The notes under the pieces are model-generated. The model had not been told where the DNA came from and made no database searches. It worked only from the letters and a program-made list of their open reading frames with translations. Below are positions 23,101-37,089 of a stretch of 64,000 bases of DNA, in pieces (positions within the stretch are counted from its first letter, which is position 1; every line of letters begins with the position of its first letter). A program made the position numbers and the translations under genes. The stretch is from Anarhynchus alexandrinus (taxonomy: Eukaryota > Chordata > Aves > Charadriiformes > Charadriidae). The stretch lies in assembly GCA_008711295.1 (NCBI GenBank), contig VUYV01000226.1, forward strand, positions 259,894 to 323,893, given 5' to 3'.

Positions 23101-26100
23101 GTACTGTGGTGTTGTACAAACACAAGGCAGGTGTTAGCCGGTATCCCGTCTCTCGTATGTCGAGTGCAATTGCAGGAGCTGCCACATTTCCGCCAGCTGG
23201 GCGAGTCCCCGGTGTATTTTTGTGGATATTGTATTCCCGTAAATATAGATTGTCATACCGCACCGAAACTCTCTCCACCAGGACGTTCCCCACCGGTTCT
23301 GGCTGTGGATGAGCCCCTCACTGCACTCTGGTTTCGGGTACCAACAGTGAGGTGTTGCAAACCCTGCCCACGCCAAGGCTTTCCAGCGGGCCGTCCGTGC
23401 GGGCACAGGGGACTGGACTGTAGGGCTTTGCAGACTAGTTGACCCCTCCGATCCCAGTTTGGAAAGGGTGGCCCGTGGTCAGTACCTCAGCAGGCTCTAG
23501 CTGCATCTGAGATTTCGGACTCTTGTGCTCTGGGGTTGGGATGTGGGGTTGCTCAGAGCAGGTTGTTCCTAAGTGGAGCACAACCCGTATGGGGAAGTCT
23601 TCATCGATGGCAGTCATCCCCATCCTTGTTTTTCTCAGAGGTGTGATGTACATGTATTATTTTTGGCCTCCCAAAGCAGGTTCGGTGGTCAGCCATGCCA
23701 AAATTACACGTGAAAGGAGGTCTTTCAAAGAGGCCAGCGTGGAATTTCTCCTCCTCTGGCCTGCCCGTACTGCATCTCCTCCAGAAGACACTTCGCCTCC
23801 GTTTTTTGCAAATCTGTGTTCCTGTGACACAAACGAAGAAGCCACCTGGAAAGCAAGTAAGGGCTCCCCATGGGCTGAGTTGTTGTAGGCAGCTGGGGAA
23901 TCATGGATCTGGTAAAGGGGTTTGTTGTGCAGACTTTGGACCAGATCAGAATCCCAAATTCTCCTGGACTGGGCAAGGCATGGGGTGCCAAAACTCAACT
24001 CGGAAAATGGCTTTTCCCCCTATGAATAGCCACCGCAGATGTGAGCTGAGAAGAGCTTGCAGTCCCCGGGCAGAGGAGATGAGAGACGCTCCTGTCTGGG
24101 GGCAGATCTGTGAAGGAGGATAACATGGTGGGAGCACAAGGTGTGGTGAAATTGCTGGAGAAAATGATCGCTGGGAGACAAAATGGGGAGTTCCTGCGTG
24201 CTGCAGGCATCAAAGCAGCCCCCGAGTGCAGGTGGGAGCCTGAGCCAGCCCCCGCGCCGCAGCCAGACTCCACATGCCTCTGGTTTTCTTACTCATGCCT
24301 TAATCTTTTTATTCCCTTGGGGAAACTCATAAAAGTAATTGTAAAAGCTTTGGCAATGTGACAGGAGAAGAGGGGAAGCACGGGGGACCTCTCTGCCCCG
24401 GCTGCTCTGTCGATGCTGCGGCTGCCCCAGGCAGAGCTCCCCCCTTCCCAGGGGCATCTGTGCAGGGACCTCGTGTCTGTACTCACCCATCTCCTCCCTC
24501 TTAGCTGTGTTGGCTGGTCAGGAAACCTCCCCTGAAGAGAGCGGAGACCGTGGAAACAAAATACAGGCCCTCACCACATCAGGTGTCCTCACTGATGGGC
24601 TGCTGGAGGTGGAGGGATGCCCTTGGAGAAAAGCTGCTGCAGAGACCGGTGCCATGGCTGCGTCACCCTGAGGTGGCCATGCACCCCAGGGGCAGGCTCT
24701 TCTGGAGAACCTCTCCTTCACTTTGAGGCTGCACCATCACTTGGAAAATTAGATCAGGGCAAATACTTTTTTTTATATCCCTCAGAGGAGAGCACTGAGC
24801 CGCTGGGTATTTGATACGTCGGAGTGATTGGTCCCGCAGGTCTCTGCCCGCCGCGGCAATGGGCAGCTAAGCCAGGGCGCTTAGCATCAGGAAATGCCTC
24901 ATGGCACAGCAGTCTTTGAAGGCAAATGTGACCCTTTGATTGGCAGCCCTAAATCTGACTGGACTTAAAATAGGAACCTCTGCATTAGCTCTCTGAAATT
25001 CAAGTCCCCATAATCTTAACTCTTTTGGCCCTGTTTAATTCTGATTTCAATATACAGGGATTATAAATTAGGCAATCTGCAAATGGAAACCATTTAAAAA
25101 AAAGAAAAAGAAAAAGTAAGGGGGTGGTGGTGTGCTGTGGAGTAACAGCTCTGTGCTCTCCCCATATCCCCTTCCCCCGGGCCGTCGGAGGCGGGATGCA
25201 GTGTTGGGGGGCTCCTGCTCTCATCTAAAGCGATTCTTACGCTCTTGTGTCATAACAGGTATTTTAAGCAATGGTGCAAACAGGGGAAATTCCTGTCTCT
25301 AACCTGGCCGTTAGACACCAAACACCCCTGCATGCGTACATCCTGCAACTCGGGGGGCCTCCAGGCCAGACGCCAAATACATCAGTCCCAGAGTCATGGT
25401 GGGAAAAGCCTTGTGCTAAGAGGTCTCCTCTGCTTCTCCGTCTTCATCCATTTCCAGCTTCCTACAGTATTTTTGATCGCTTGCCTCAGCCAAAGCACCT
25501 TCTGCATCTGTATTTCACCGCAGAGATGGGAGTTTTTCACTGGCCGTTGAAATAGTCCTTCATACCTGCTTTGCGGAGGACCTTTGGAACCAACAGCCTC
25601 ACACTGTCAAGTCTGGTCAGTGCAGGACGCTGGTGGCAAAGGCTTGTTTGTTTGTTTGATTTTAATTGCGCTGCCTCACTGCAAAATCCCTACCAGTTAC
25701 ACCAGCATAAAAGCGCTGGCTAAACAAAGCTGATTTTGCTTGTCTGATGTGTTGATTCCCCTGGTGGATTTTGCTGTGGTGGGGAGTTTTGCCAGTGTAG
25801 CTGCACCAGCAGGACTGGTTAAGTGCAGGTGAGAGGAGCTGGATGCATATCAATTGATTGGCAGCCAATACACCGCATCTCCCCACTCAGTTGCTGCTGG
25901 CTCTGTGATGCGAAGAGCTTCCCTAAGCCAGTGTTCAACGCGTTGTGGGTAAGGCATGGCCAACCCCTGCTCGTATCTGGAAGCAGGAATGCGTGGTGGG
26001 CTTCCTGTCATTGGGAATAGAGTATTTTGTCAGGGAACTCCCTGTATGCACGTGTGTAGACCCATGCTCACGTGCCCATACCCCATTGTACCTTGAGGTT

Positions 26101-29100
26101 GAGGGTTTCTCTTGAGAGTGCCCCATAGCCAGATATTTCAGCACACAAAGCCTGAGCTGAGCTCTCTGTAAAACCCAGGTCCTCGAGCATGCGGGGAGCC
26201 CTCCGACAGTGTTGTGCCGTGGCCTCTCGCCATGTCCCGGAGATCTGCGCAGGCTGGCTGCGGGCAAGCCTTTTGGCTGATCGTTTTTGCCACCTTGACT
26301 TGCATTTAAGCGCTTTGAGAGTCGTCTGCTGGGGAGCCGCCAGTCGCATGCTGCTTCTGTTTGGGTCTGGGTCGTGCACAGGCACGCAGGGGAAAGCATT
26401 CCTCCCCTCCGCCTCCTTATCTCCCCTGGGGGAATGCGGCGTCTCCTTCATTTAACATGTACACACCGCGCTCCGTCACTAGGAATGGCCAGGGCAAAGC
26501 AACCTTTTGAAATTACTTTTTTTGGAGTTGGGGTGATGCTAAAGAGCTGATGGTTATGAGGGTGCTGGATAAGGAGGGGAACATGGAAATAATTAGCATT
26601 TTCATCCTTCCTTTTCCGGAAAATGGTGGTCCTCCTGCTCTCATACCAGTGAAGTGTTCCTTCAAAAAAGGCAAGGCCCCTTCTCCACAGCAAACAAGCT
26701 ACATAATGTCATAGCCGTTTCATCCTGCCTGTGAGCACAGTAAATCTTTGGAAGTCCAAAATGAGATCTGCCGTGCCTTCCCACCCGTGTCAGGGTGGCG
26801 CTCTCTGTGCTGGGTGTGAGGGGCACACCAGGATCTGATCTCTGTCTCCTTCACAATACCTGGGAAGCCAGGACACACCAAAAAATGCCACGGTAGGACA
26901 TGGCAGCGTGTACAGGGCGATTTGGTGTTCGCCTTATGCTCCATTTATTTCTCTGTCTGTGGTTGTTTCTGCTCTACTGCCACGGGTTTCACCGCTGCTT
27001 TGGGCTGGTTCTTCTGCCCTTGGTCTTGTTGACTTTATTGTGGAAAGAGTCTTAGAGGAGCAATTATTTTGTGGAGTGGCTTTAGTCTCCACATGTCTTG
27101 CTGCCTCCTGATCTTTCTGTTTCCCAAGTTGTCTGACAGATGTTTCTTTATATGTGTGTATATAGGTATGTACAAACATGCAGGTACATACACCTACATA
27201 CACGCAGAGAGACGCACACATATGTATAGATATGGTGGGCCAAAGAAACTGTGTTAGTTGTTGAGTTACTGTAATGTCCTTGAAAATGGGCATGTATTGC
27301 CTTCACGTATTTATTGAGAGGTGCTTTTCACATCTATTTGAAGGAATTTTAATAGGTGGCAGCAACGTACCAGCGGTGAGCGCAGAGCCCTGGCGTGGCT
27401 TACCACCACCAGGTCAGCCCTGCACCACGTGGAGGTGCAGACCCCCGGGGACTCAATTTGGCCACAGATGTTTTGTGGCTCTGAGGCAGCCAGAATCTGC
27501 TCCTCCTCAGCCCTTTGCCTCTCTGTGAAGAGGCGACGAGGCTGAAAAGAGTATTGTCAAAGCTATGAAAGCATGGCTGGGACAAGGACATCTTGCCTTT
27601 GAGGAGGCAGATATTGTCCATCTTGCTGTGGTTCACACGCCAGCTGTGGAAGGACTTGGGACCTCTGGCTGGGGCTGGCAGAGACATGTGGGCACTGGAG
27701 TGAGCCTGCTCTTGTTCTAAAGCGTACAGCTGGTGTACCTGCTCTCCTGGTTGTTCATTTATCTCTCTGCATTTCCTCTTTGACTGATGAAAGCCACTAA
27801 AAATGGCATTTCCCATTTCAGGCAGAATCCTATGAAAATGGAGAATTCTGTTCTCTCAAGCTGGCAGCAGTTGGTCCGTCCGAGGGGGACCTTGTAGCCC
27901 ACGTTTGCGCCTCTGCCATGGGCTCTTTCCTGACACCTACCTCAAGTTCCCTGTCCTCTCTCAGGATCCACCCTGACCACATGAGTGGCTGCGGAGGTAC
28001 GTGGTGTGGAGCAGGAACCCCTGCTCGCGATGGGAGCCCATCTGGCTGAGGACAGGTAGGTGCTACCCAAAAGCATCTTGAGACTGTTGGCCCAGTGGCC
28101 CTTCGGGTAGAGGGGTGTGCCCTTGGCAGGCATATCCCTTCCCGCTCAGACTTGCTTCCCGGTGCCCAGGAGTGCTGCGGGCTGGCTTTCTACACGCAGC
28201 TGGAGCAGCGCCTGCCCCGCGTTTAGGGAAGGAGAGCTGTCTGCACGCTGGGAGGGGCCTCTCTGATCTGCGTGCCAGGAGCTGGATATAGACACAGACA
28301 GCTGGATGAAAGGTGAAAGGTGTGTAAAATCCCCCCCGAGGGACTAGGATTAAAGCTGTGAAACCAAACGTTTATGGAAACACTTTAGGCTCCATCTGGG
28401 GTAGCCATATTTCCCTCCAAAACCAGTGGGAGTTGAAAGATAATAGGCTCCAACTCTACTGGTGTTTCATTTTGGAGCAGTTGTGTGGTTTTGAAGCAAA
28501 TTTCATAATTGTCCTCACTCTCTGTGCACTGTATCAGTTGGCGGTGCAGTTTTTGTGCGCACAAACTGAGTTTTTTTTGGTGGAAACTAGATCAGAAGTT
28601 CTGCTCTGAGCTTGCACCAGATGTTCTCCAACTGTGGAGGAGGATGTGGTGGTCGGAAGCAGCAGCTGGTCCTCTGGGCAGCTGTGAACCTTGTGCATGT
28701 CCAGGGGTTTGGTCCAGGTGACTAAGTCTAGCTGGAAGTATCATCCTGGAGCAGCATACATGATAGATGTAGGAGCCTCAAAACCAACTGCTTCAGCCCA
28801 CTCATCTCCTCTATCACACATGATTATTTGCTGATGTAGACACTGCCCTTCAGCTTATGTGACCCTGAGCCCTTGGTGAGTAGCGGCCTCAAGAGGGTGT
28901 TGAAGTTTAGCTCTCCAGGGACTGTAGGTCATCACACTTGTGTCCCCCACCTACAACTGCAGCATGGCCTGCGCTGAAGTTTTGCCCTGCCGCGGCAAGG
29001 GCTAAGTATTCCCCCTTTGCAGCAGGGTCAGCGTGGCCCATCAGGAAGAACATAGGCTGCTGTTTTATACCTTAAATGTTTCAGGGAATGGCCAAAATTG

Positions 29101-29883
29101 TTTTCTTCCTCCACCTCTGTCTGCTGAGACCTCCATCAGGACAGATGCTGGGGTTTCCCTGGGTTTGCTGTGGTCTGGAAAGTAATTATAGCCATCTGGG
29201 GATCCCTCAGGAAGGCCCTGCCACTCTCTCCTGTTGTAAAAGCACCTCCGCTGGAGAAGATCCGGGTGTGGGAGGCGATGGGCTTGTTTGTTGGAAGTGT
29301 TTTGTTGGGAGGGGAGGTGTGCCAGCCTGCCTCACTGCCGGCAGCACCGCTGGCTGGTGTGCTCGGCTGCCAGGCACTGTGTTGTGGCTGCGCCAAAGCC
29401 AGGCTGGGCAACCTGACCAGGAGCTGCACTGTGCTGAGGAATACCCCCGGCAGCATCTCCAAGTTCACCGCCTTTGGGCTCTGTCCTTCAGCTACCACTG
29501 ACCTGGGTATGGCAATGTAACCGGCTGACGCAGTGCTCAGAGCAGTGCCAGTTTCCCTGCAGCTGCCAGAGGAACAGCTGGAACAGACAATGGCTCTTTT
29601 CAGGCGTGATACCCAGGCTTCCTTGCTCCTTCTTGCCCGTCTGCAGGTATCACCTCAACTCACACGCTTCCCGAATGAATCACTAGTGCCTGGAGTGACC
29701 AGGGACCACCTCCAGCAGCAAGGGGCAGAGATGCTGAGCAGAGCCCGCTACTCTGATATGGATATCTCCTCCCAGCCGGTTGATAAGGAGCCAGGGCTGG
29801 AAAAAATTCCTCATGAAAGAAGCAAAGGGTCACTCTGCAAAAACAAGGCATCTTCCTGCCACGAGTTAATCTTCCCAAGCCAG

Positions 29884-30775
29884 TAAGTTTGCAGACGACA
29901 CTAAGTTGGGTGGGAGTGTTGATCTGCTTGAGGGTAGGAAGGCTCTACAGAGAGATCTGGACAGGCTGGATCGATGGGCCAAGGCCAGTGGTGTGAGGCT
30001 CAACAAGGCCAAGTGCCGGGTCCTGCACTTGGGTCACAACAACCCCATGAACGCTACAGGCTTGGGGAAGAGTGGCTGGAAAGCTGCCCGGCCAGGAAGG
30101 ACCTGGGGGTGTTGGTTGACAGCTGGCTGAATATGAGCCAGCAGTGTGCCCAGGTGGCCAAGAAGGCCAATGGCATCCTGGCCTGTATCAGGAATAGTGT
30201 GGTGAGCAGGACTAGGGAGGTGATTGTCCCCCTGTACCCGGCACTGGTGAGGCCCCACCTCAAGTGCTGTGTTCAGTTTTGGGCCCCTCACTACAAGAAC
30301 AACATTGAGGTGATGGAGTGTGTCCAGAGAAGGGCAACGAAGCTGGTGAGGGGTCTGGAAAACAAGTCTTTTGAGGAGCGGCTGAGCGAGCTGGGGTTGT
30401 TTAGCCTGAAGATAAGGAGGCTGAGGGGAGACCTTATCGCTCTCTACAGCTCCCTGAAAGGAGATTGTAGAGAGGTGGGGGTTGACCTCTTCTCACTAGT
30501 AACAAGCATTAGGACAAGAGGAAATGGCCTCAAGTTATGCCAGGGGAGGTTTAGATTGGATATTAGGAAAAAGTTCTTCACAGAAAGGGTTGTTAAGGAT
30601 TGGAATGGGCTGCCCAGGGAAGTGGTGGATTCGCCATCCATGGAGGTATTTAAAAGACGGGTAGACGTGGTGCTGAGGGACATGGTTTAGTGGTCATTTT
30701 GGCAGTGTTAGGTTGATGGTTGGACTTGATGATCTTAAAGGTCCCTTCCAACCTAGACAATTCTATGATTCTATG
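29884..30775 (+). mobile_element. 5'-truncated CR1 LINE with reverse transcriptase C-terminus
   Basis: The element spans about 890 bases in plus orientation. It starts within the reverse transcriptase region (FADDTKLGG at about 29,889, the catalytic ADD block) and runs through the long C-terminal tail ([49 protein letters not shown]). The frame stops at 30,690. The non-coding tail follows and ends in ATTCTATG repeats at about 30,762-30,775, the CR1 3' hallmark. The only coding break seen is a one-base deletion near 30,052, after which the frame shifts; the rest of the tail (29,974-30,690 frame) has no stop. This suggests a fairly young insertion. CR1 copies are usually 5' truncated, as here. 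Confidence 0.93.
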
Positions 30776-33700
30776 ATTCATGCTTTCTTGTTGCCTTTAT
30801 GTCAGCTGCAGGAGGACAAACATGGCCTGATCTGGCGGCAGACATGCACTTCAGCTGGCAGGCTGACTTCAGACAGAGCTGATGCTCTGCATGATGTGAG
30901 CTGGGCAGTTTTGATCAGGTAGTGAGACCTGGGTTGACTGTACCATTGCCAAGACAAGGGCAGAACGGTAGGAGGGCAGTTAGGTGATGCAAGTCTGGTG
31001 GGGAGTGTGGATCAAACAAGGCTGAGAGCAGCGGGAAGGCTGGGCCAGACACTGCCCGTGCTGTGGGGAAGGCTCCAGTGGGTATGTGTGTACAGAGGGA
31101 CTTTGAAGAGGCGAGTGCTGGAACTGGGAAGACAGTGGAGAAGTGATTCATATGACAGTTGGTTGGAGAGGTGCTTTTCAAGTCCTGCCTCATCTCTTTA
31201 ATCTGTGCAATCCCTGGCATCTTGCTAGTGCTTTTCATCTAGAGATCTCCGAGATGAATACAATCATCACCCCCAGGTAGGAGACTGGAAATATTCAGGT
31301 GCGGAGCAAGTGGAGGTGAGAGTTGGGTTTTGAACAAGCCATGGGTGAGGTAAGCTGTACTGGTAGGCTCAGGGCCTTCCTCTAGTGTCTTGGGTCTGTG
31401 TTGGACAGCCCTCTCTCCTTATGGTTTCTTATGGACGAGGGCGGACAAAGCCTTGGACAGTGGCAGAGGTCTTCTAATAGGTGTGTGCTCATATGTGCAG
31501 TGTCAAACTATGGGAAACACCAGGAGGCATTGGTCTCCTTTTCCCCAGAGGATTTTGACAGCAACATGTCTGGTTTGGAGAACCTGTCTGTCCGGGTATT
31601 GCTTTTGTTGTGTTCAATGGTCTGGACGGTTTTTCCATCACACCTATCAAAATAATATCTCAGCACTTTTCAGGGGTGCATGAGGTGATGCGATTGCTAT
31701 CCCATGTGGATTGCTTGTTCTCACAGCCTCTCCAGTGGGAAGAGTGCATATCTTAAAGTGCTTGGCTTTGTACTTTATTACTCGTGTAGGCTAGCGAGGG
31801 TAGGGCAGGGGAAGGGCAGGGGACAGAGAGGTTTGAAGTTTCGTGGTTGCTCCTGAGTGGTTCTTCCCACAGCCGCAGTGGGACCCAGGAAATTCTCATG
31901 GGGATGCTCTGTCCTTGCTGTGGGAGCTCCTCTGTCCTGAGGAGCTGAGCCATGGCTCTCCTGCCTCACTTCACCATCCTGCTTAACATCTCTTCGGAAC
32001 TGTGTGGAAATGCTTATTTCTCCCTTTCTGCCTTCTCAGTCAACAGCTTGAGCAGTGGGAGATACTGTGACCATGTGGAGAGGTTGCTGGGGGAAAGCTA
32101 AGCTGTTTGCTGAGCGCAGTTGTGCTTGTGGGTTGTGCTGCAGAAGGTTACCTGCTCCCTGGTATGATCCATACTCCATCCACTGGCTGTCTGGGACAAA
32201 AAGGAGTGGCTTCCAGAGCCACTCTGAGGTATTTCTCGCCTTGTAGTTTTGTGATTGTGTAGGGCTTTACAGTTTTTCAACGAAAAACATTTTTACTGTA
32301 GCAGCCTGGAGTGAAGGGTGAGGGCTGTACGGGGGCAGGAAGGTGATTCCAGCAAGGTTTGCTCCATTCCTGTTGGCAGCCACCAAAAATAGTGCTCATG
32401 GCCCAGAACAGTATGAACTCCACCTCCCTATGGGAGTGCATCTCCTGGTGAGCTCTGGGACTTCAGAAAACACCAACATCTCAGCTAAAGGTGGGGGAGC
32501 TGCCGTGTGCTGTGTCAGGGGTCGGCGGTGCCGGGGCTGTGACAGATGGCTCCTCAGGGGCTGGCCAGGTCCCCGGATAATCCCATTAGGGTGCTATGCA
32601 AAGCCCAGATGCTGGTGGCCGGGCTGTGACAGCGAGCGGGGTCCCGATGGAGCCTGTGCAGGAGGTCGAAGCGGACACCACGCCAGGACTGTGGAAATGC
32701 CTGCGTGGCTTATGTAAAGCCCTATTTCATACAGCTGACTAAGTCCTGTGCTTTTAAGTACACATGGTGTGCCAGGAGCCTGCGAGAGCTGCCCTAAATG
32801 GCCGTACCAATAGAGGATAAAAGTGAAGAGGCGAGCGCTTCATTAGATGGCTATGAAAGGTGGTAAACCAGCTCCTTGCAGCACAGGACAGCATTTCTGA
32901 CGGGGCAGCAAGACCAGCCACTGGGTTTCTCCTCTCTGCAAATGAATTTCCAGCTGAACTATCTAGGCCTGTTAAGCAGAGAAAGTTTCAGGGTTGTGGA
33001 CTGTGTGTTTAAAGCAAGGTTGTGTCGTTATGCCAATTTGAGCGAGAAGTCATTCTACAGGAGACTTCTGCTGCGTGGGTATGCTCAAGGACAAGGGGTG
33101 CTGGGCAGGGGCAGATGGAGAGAGGAGAGGACTTTAGGAAGCTCCTAGTGAAGGAAGGGATAGCTCGGCAGTGGTTTCTTCATCCTTCCTCTTACCCCAG
33201 CGAAGCCGTTCCCTGCTGAGCGGCTTTCCCACAGCCACGAAGATTCTGCCCTGCCATTTGCCCTGGCCTCCTTGGGAAGGGGACCCTGGAGAGGAGGCAT
33301 TGTTCCCAGGTCACCTCGAGAGCATTTGGTGTTTTGCAGGGCAGAAGGAACAGTCCTCCAGCCCCAAAGAAGAGCCCCTTCGAGCTCTTATTAGAGGACC
33401 AGATCTCTCTGTGGCAGCAGATGTGGGATTGATTGCAGAAGTCCATTTTCTTGGGCGGTGTTGGCCATAGAAAACTTGATGAAAATGCTTTTTAACTGCA
33501 AATGTGCGGTAGGATTTGTGACACCTAATGCAGGGACCATAGGAGAGTCTCAGAAGCAGAGCGAGTTCCCAGGCTCTGGCAGGTCTGCAGCGATGCCTCG
33601 GGCAGCAAGCCACGTTCTCACCAGGGCTGCGATTTATAAATGAAACATCTCGGCAGTGCAGATCAGATCCAGGACTGGCTTCAGCTTCTGCTGCGTTATT

Positions 33701-36700
33701 CATGAGTGTGTGAAAGCTCTGAAAAATGTGGCAGACTTTGGGTTAGGTTCTCAACGCAAAATTACTTCTCATGAGATGAAATATGAGCACGTCCTTGTTA
33801 AGACAGGAATGTATACACTGGAAGTTGTGGGATAACGGCGTATATAAAGGGAAAGTGAAATCTTTGGTGTTCTGCTGTCGGTGGGTTTGTTTTTACTTCC
33901 CTCCCAAAAGGAGCACTTCACTAGTGAGCTACAAGCACTCGCAGCCACGGCAGTGTGGTTCGAATCAGTTTGAATCAGTTTTGCCCCAGAATTGCTTCTG
34001 CATAGGGTTTTGCAAGGTGGCTTGCTTGTGAATGTGGAGGATTAGGACCCCCACCACAGCTCCTGGAGAGGTCACGCCGGCAGCCCGGGGTCTCCTCTTT
34101 GCCAAAGTGAGCTCTCAGTGAAAAGGGTCAGCTGGAAATTTGGCTCGTGTTCTCTTTTTAAGCAGCATGCTCAGCCCTCTTGTGTAACAATCTGCAAGGG
34201 CTCAGCACTGCTCCTAAATCCCTAAAGCGTTTTGGCCTGGTTGCTGTGGGTGACTGGGACTGTGTGGGTCAGAAAGAGGGTGCTCTGGTGCCCTCGGGGT
34301 GGGAAGAGGAGTAAGGGAAAAGGCAGGGATGCTCAGAGGCCCCGAGGGTTGTGTGTGTCTGGGAGAAGACAGCATGGCAGGGCCGTAAGTTCTCTTACAT
34401 GCTCATGAGCCTCTGTACTTTCCTAATGGGAAAGGATTTGATCCTGTTTTCTGAGAAATAAGTGGCAGTTCTGTTGGTTTCCATGAGAGCTGCTCTGGGA
34501 GTGCAGTTTATGTAAAGGGAGCTGCAATGCATGTGGGTATTTTGTCCACCTGGGCTCATGTTATTATATAAATCTACAATTGCTTTCTGTTAAAGGCAAG
34601 TGGGGGTCCTGCGCCTCGGGTCCAGCCTTCCCCACGTCCCCGTGTACATAGCAACCAGCCTCTGCTTTTTAATGCTCCATTCACAGCTCCATGTCTGGAA
34701 CAGGACTTTGGCAAGGGACAAAGCCCAGATCTGCACCAGGCTGGCCCAGCCCTGCGTGTGCTGGGTGAGACGTGATGCGTCTTGTGACCGCTTCTAGCAA
34801 ACAGGTCTGTCTGGCCATGCCCATGCCGAGGAATCTGGTCTGGGTGCTTGTCTTGGCCCTTTCCAGTCTGCATATCAGGTGAGGACCTGGGTGTGCAGCA
34901 TCCCCGCCGTCTGCGCCTCCGAACCCCCGGTGCCTTGGGCATGCAGCCCCAGGTCGGAACGGTGGTGCGGTCTTGAAGGTATCTCATCTAGGTGATGGGT
35001 GGCTGAGTCCTGGGCTGCGCTGTGGGACCCCCGGCAGCTAAGAGACACAGCTGCTGGCACCTGCTGCAGATGTGAAAACAGCATCTGTACAGGTGCTGCT
35101 GCTGTGTCCAGAGCGTGTGTGATGGTGCAGCTTCAAACACTGATTTACGAGGACAGTGTTATCTACTCGGCGTTAGCCAGCTGGCTGGGGGAGCCTCTCT
35201 ATGCCTCCTTTTCCCTGGGGAGATGATAGCAGTAGCTGGCAATGCATTTTTCGGTTGTCAGGGGAGAGGTGCCTACACTGAATAACAAAGTATTATTGCT
35301 CTTGTACAGTCCTGGTTGTGGTGAAACCAGATGGGTTTGAAATAAATATGGAGTTCCTTTGTCAAACACAAGTAATAGCTGCAATTCATGTATATGAAGC
35401 GCTGTGAGTAATCTCCTGCCTTTCTGAAGAAATGTTTTATTTACTGAAAACTGGTGACTCGCAACAGATTCCTGCAGAGTTAGTTGGATACGTGACAGGG
35501 ACATCATATAAAAGGTCACCATCAGTTTGAAATGAAGGCAATGAAAAATGAGTGTCTTGTACTAAAACTGTTCCTGGAGGTTGTTGGCCAAGTATTGCAG
35601 TCTCACTTTTCTATTTTTAAAACTCTCTCACCAGCTGCGATGTGACCCTTCCCTCCACACCCACAACAGAAAAAAAAGCCTTACTGATCAGAAACAGGAA
35701 ATAATGAAACTCACTGACCACAAAGTATTCTCAAACGCACAAAATAAACAAGCAGAGATGGTGAGAAATACATATTTCCCACTGATCTCTTTTCAGCGCG
35801 GTAACCATAGCCGATAATTATAGTCGCTGGGGATTTACAGCTTTTAGAGGGAAAGTATGTTTTTAAGTTGATGCTGTCAAACCATAGCGAAATATTTTCA
35901 TCACGGCCTCTCCCAGCGTAACAATAATGTGGCCAGAAGTGCCATGAGATGCATTACTGACACCATCTAGAAGTAAATGAAAACTTCAGGCTCCATCTGC
36001 TCCTCTTGCCTGCCCCACCAGTGTGCAGACCCCAGCGCTGGGCAATGGAGGTTCCTCTGGTGGGTGCAGCCATGCGGGCTTATGTGGGGTGGGGACTTTA
36101 TCTAAACTCACCGATAAACTGGGAAGGTCTTTAATGTCCAGGATCTTGTGGTTTGCTTTGCCTGAATGTTTTCCCTGCCGGTGAGTATTCTGTGCGCTTT
36201 GCAGTGGCTGCGTGCTCAGGCTGGCCCCAGCTCCCACCCTCCCCTGGATATTTGTGGTGGGATGATTTGAATGTATCTTCTGTATTGGTGGTCACTCCAG
36301 AGGTTCCCGTCAGTAAAGGAGGAAGTCCTAATTTTCAGGCAGAGGGTGGAAACGGAGGTTGAGGTACAACGGAGGTTGAGCTGTACAATTCTGTGTCTTT
36401 ACCTGCCTTCTGACCCCGTGGTTGGAGAAACCTCCATGCAGCTATGTGTAGGCCAGTTGTTTCTCCTACCACCCTTATGCCACCGCTCCTAATGGCTTTT
36501 CAAGAGGGCTGGATAAAAGGGAGAGCTTCACAGAAAAAGATGCTAAACCCAGAGGTGATGGTTTTCACTCCTTCGGCACATCATCAAATAGATCTCGCTG
36601 CATAATGAGCCCCTCTGAACTGCCGGTCCATTAATTAGTATGGGCAGTGTTTGTTTAAGGGCTCCTTGCTCTTTTATTTTAGCTGTGAAGAACTTTTAAC

Positions 36701-37089
36701 TGCCTTTGAGATGAAAAACTGGGACCAAATGTCGCCAACAAGCCGAGCAGATTTGCCCCAGTCTCCCTGGTCCAATTTGCAGGGAATTTTACCTTCTGCC
36801 CTTTAGATTGTCACTGTGATTCCCTTATAAGTGAAAGCTAAAGCATCGATCCAGGCTGATAAACCCAACTCGTGATTTCTTTCAAAACTTTTTAAGTGTT
36901 GCTGTGATCCAGGTGATCCTGTCTGTGTATGTGTGTGTGTGTGTGGTGCATGCTGCTTTGTCTGCAAAGCATCAGGGGCAAAACCCAAACCACCTCTTTA
37001 GGAAAAACAGTTTGTGAAAGAAGAAAACACAAGCAGATCCGCAGGTACTGTTTATTCAGAGCAGACAGGACAAGGCAGGGAGAAATATC
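30776..37089. other. Non-coding DNA downstream of the second HES gene
   Basis: No exon was recognised in this stretch. A (TG)n repeat lies at 36,922-36,945. The 36,540-36,790 segment is AT-rich with homeodomain-like (TTAATTAG near 36,632) and FOX-like (TGTTTGTTTAA near 36,649) words and could be a regulatory element just 3' of the gene. The remaining open frames are short and random. Confidence 0.5.
36922..36945. repeat. (TG)n microsatellite
   Basis: This is a slightly interrupted TG dinucleotide repeat (gtctgtgtatgtgtgtgtgt and onward) on the plus strand. It has no coding value. Confidence 0.9.

Larger units (their letters stand above)
6561..29880. other. Gene-poor region between HES6 and the second HES gene (left part)
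   Basis: No coding exon could be supported in this stretch. It holds an assembly-related duplication near 7.3-7.6 kb, an exact 27-base duplication near 13.9 kb, an old CR1 remnant near 16.4-16.9 kb, an AGAGG array near 17.8 kb, a LINE reverse-transcriptase relic near 19.9 kb and many short random frames. Some AT-rich segments rich in homeodomain, TCF or POU-like words (about 17,810-18,060 and 24,880-25,090) look like possible conserved non-coding elements, but conservation cannot be judged from one sequence. Confidence 0.55.

Noticed and set aside
29974..30690. 238-codon frame as a possible host gene
   Set aside because: It is the C-terminal part of a CR1 reverse transcriptase, shown by ADD upstream, the tail motifs and the ATTCTATG end.
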